Below are positions 6,314 through 7,304 of a stretch of DNA of 7,304 nucleotides, piece after piece (the stretch's first letter is position 1; every line of letters starts with the position of its first letter). The translations under genes and the position numbers were made by a program. Location: assembly GCA_016928495.1 (NCBI GenBank), contig JAFGKQ010000292.1, positions 1-7,304 on the forward strand, in the 5' to 3' direction. Origin of the DNA: Candidatus Fermentibacterales bacterium (GTDB lineage Bacteria > Fermentibacterota > Fermentibacteria > Fermentibacterales > JAFGKQ01). The notes beneath the pieces were generated by a model that saw nothing but the letters and a program-made list of their open reading frames with translations, was not told the origin of the DNA and made no database searches.

Positions 6314-6329
6314 GGCCGCCGGACCGGCC
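6314..6329. terminator. Weak hairpin between the convergent secDF and kinase genes
   Basis: GGCCG (6314-6318) and CGGCC (6325-6329) can form a five-pair GC helix with a six-base loop, located in the 22-bp gap between two stop codons. Its position suits a shared bidirectional terminator, but there is no T-run on either side, so a classical intrinsic terminator is not demonstrated. Confidence 0.25.
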
Positions 6330-6334
6330 CCGGC

Positions 6335-7304
6335 TCAGCCTCTTGCGGGAAGGATGAGGGAGAGCCTGGCTCCTCCCATCCGGGATTCTGCCGCCTCCAG
6401 CGTCCCGCCGTGCAGCAGGGCTATCCTGTGGACTATTGCCAGGCCAAGGCCCGTCCCATCCGGCCTGGAAGCCTCGCCTCTCAGGAACGGCTGACCGATC
6501 CTCGACCCTATCGAGGGTGGCATTCCCGGGCCATCGTCGTCTACCCTGAGAACGACCCCGGCTGCGGTCTCGACTACTTCTACGGCGATGGACGTGCGCG
6601 CGTGAGCGCAGGCGTTGCGCACCAGGTTGCCCAGCGCCCTCGCCAGCAGCGAGCGGTCACCCCTCAGGGTAGCTGTCCCCGATACCGTCACCTCGACGTC
6701 TTCCCTGCCCCATCGCTCGGTCTCACCGACCTCCCTGGCCAGCTCCCCGAGATCTACCGGCTCCGAGGCGCTCTCCAGCTCGGGGCGCGAGAGCCTGTTG
6801 TACTCGAGCAGCTCCGAGACGAGCCTGTCCAGGGCCAGGAGGTCCTTCTCCATCCGGTCGAGCTTCTCGTTCCGCGACGGCTCGTCCCTGGACTCCCTTG
6901 CCATCTCCAGTGCCAGGCCGATCCTCGCCAGAGGGGTCCTCAGCTCGTGGGCCACGGATGACAGAAGCTCCCTGTGGCTGGAGACCAGGCCCTCCAGCCT
7001 GTCGGCCATGATGTTGAAGGAGTTGCCCAACGCGTCTATCAGATCGCCCTCCGGACGGGCTTCCACCCGGGTCCCGAGACGACCGGAGCCCAGGCTCGCC
7101 GTTGCCAGCCCGAGCCTGGTCATCCTCTTCCGGAGCGGGCGCAGGGTGAGGTAGAGGACACCTCCTTCCACAACGAGAAGTGCGACTATCCAGGTAAGGA
7201 AGAACCTCTGCCTTCTCTGCTCCTGCTGCTGGGGCATCAGCTCGACCTCGACCGTGAAGGGGAACTCGCGCGGCATCCCGGGGAGGAAGACGTGACCCGG
7301 GCGA
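6335..7304 (-). CDS. Membrane sensor histidine kinase, N-terminus beyond window
   Basis: This is the sensor of a two-component system: it autophosphorylates on histidine and passes phosphate to a response regulator. The frame is open to the right edge, with nine more codons upstream of the ATG at 7276. That ATG is probably internal, because the residues before and after it read like the end of an extracytoplasmic sensor domain followed by TM2. Numbering from that ATG: TM at about 26-46 (FLTWIVALLVVEGGVLYLTL); HAMP linker about 47-100; H-box SSVAHELRTPLARI with phospho-acceptor His110; N-box LGNLVRNACAH (Asn217, Asn221); G1 box DDDGPGMP (246-253); F region GQPFLRG; G2 box DGTGLGLAIVHRI (273-285); and a C-terminal strand ending LSLILPARG. 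All catalytic boxes are intact, and the arrangement resembles CpxA/EnvZ-type kinases. The signal is unknown because the sensor domain is missing from view. Its partner regulator probably lies upstream, outside the window. It converges on secDF. Confidence 0.93.
   Translation of the reverse strand, partial: RPGHVFLPGMPREFPFTVEVELMPQQQEQRRQRFFLTWIVALLVVEGGVLYLTLRPLRKRMTRLGLATASLGSGRLGTRVEARPEGDLIDALGNSFNIMADRLEGLVSSHRELLSSVAHELRTPLARIGLALEMARESRDEPSRNEKLDRMEKDLLALDRLVSELLEYNRLSRPELESASEPVDLGELAREVGETERWGREDVEVTVSGTATLRGDRSLLARALGNLVRNACAHARTSIAVEVVETAAGVVLRVDDDGPGMPPSIGSRIGQPFLRGEASRPDGTGLGLAIVHRIALLHGGTLEAAESRMGGARLSLILPARG

Overview
The window is GC-rich bacterial chromosomal DNA carrying mostly housekeeping genes. 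The organism is probably diderm (Gram-negative type): a secreted, glycine-rich, beta-barrel-like protein sits beside a full-length SecDF and a two-component sensor kinase. Arginine is often AGG, and isoleucine is sometimes ATA, which is uncommon in GC-rich genomes. This would fit an uncultured or candidate-phylum lineage, but that placement is inference and I cannot name a taxon. I see no insertion sequence, phage gene, CRISPR array, tRNA or rRNA.

Positions 1-1986 (+) hold an iron-sulfur cluster assembly operon. It contains the C-terminal end of an Rrf2/IscR-family regulator cut by the window edge, an IscU/NifU-type scaffold with all its ligand residues and an unusual C-terminal extension, and a group I (NifS/IscS) cysteine desulfurase whose GTG start overlaps the scaffold stop codon by 4 bases. 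The likely logic is that the desulfurase supplies sulfur, the scaffold assembles the cluster, and the regulator senses cluster status and sets expression. No chaperone, ferredoxin or A-type carrier gene is visible, so within this window it looks like a minimal S+U system.

Positions 2009-2764 (-) encode an exported protein of about 251 residues with beta-barrel character, converging on the desulfurase. A 121-bp intergenic region separates it from a divergent small gene (2886-3275, +) for a membrane-anchored protein I cannot identify. A 241-bp leader follows. It holds a promoter-like pair (perfect TTGACA, weak -10) and two stacked long-range complementary segments enclosing a GC-rich interior. 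The leader ends in a strong Shine-Dalgarno sequence that could be masked by upstream bases.

Positions 3517-6312 (+) encode a one-chain SecDF of 931 residues with the known proton-pathway residues and a proline/glutamate-rich insert in the SecD periplasmic part. A membrane sensor histidine kinase (6335 to the right edge, -) converges on it with a 22-bp gap; its N-terminus, and any partner response regulator, lie outside the window.

I found no clear new system. The most promising leads are the structured secDF leader, the unidentified small membrane protein just upstream of secDF, and the C-terminal extension on the IscU-like scaffold.
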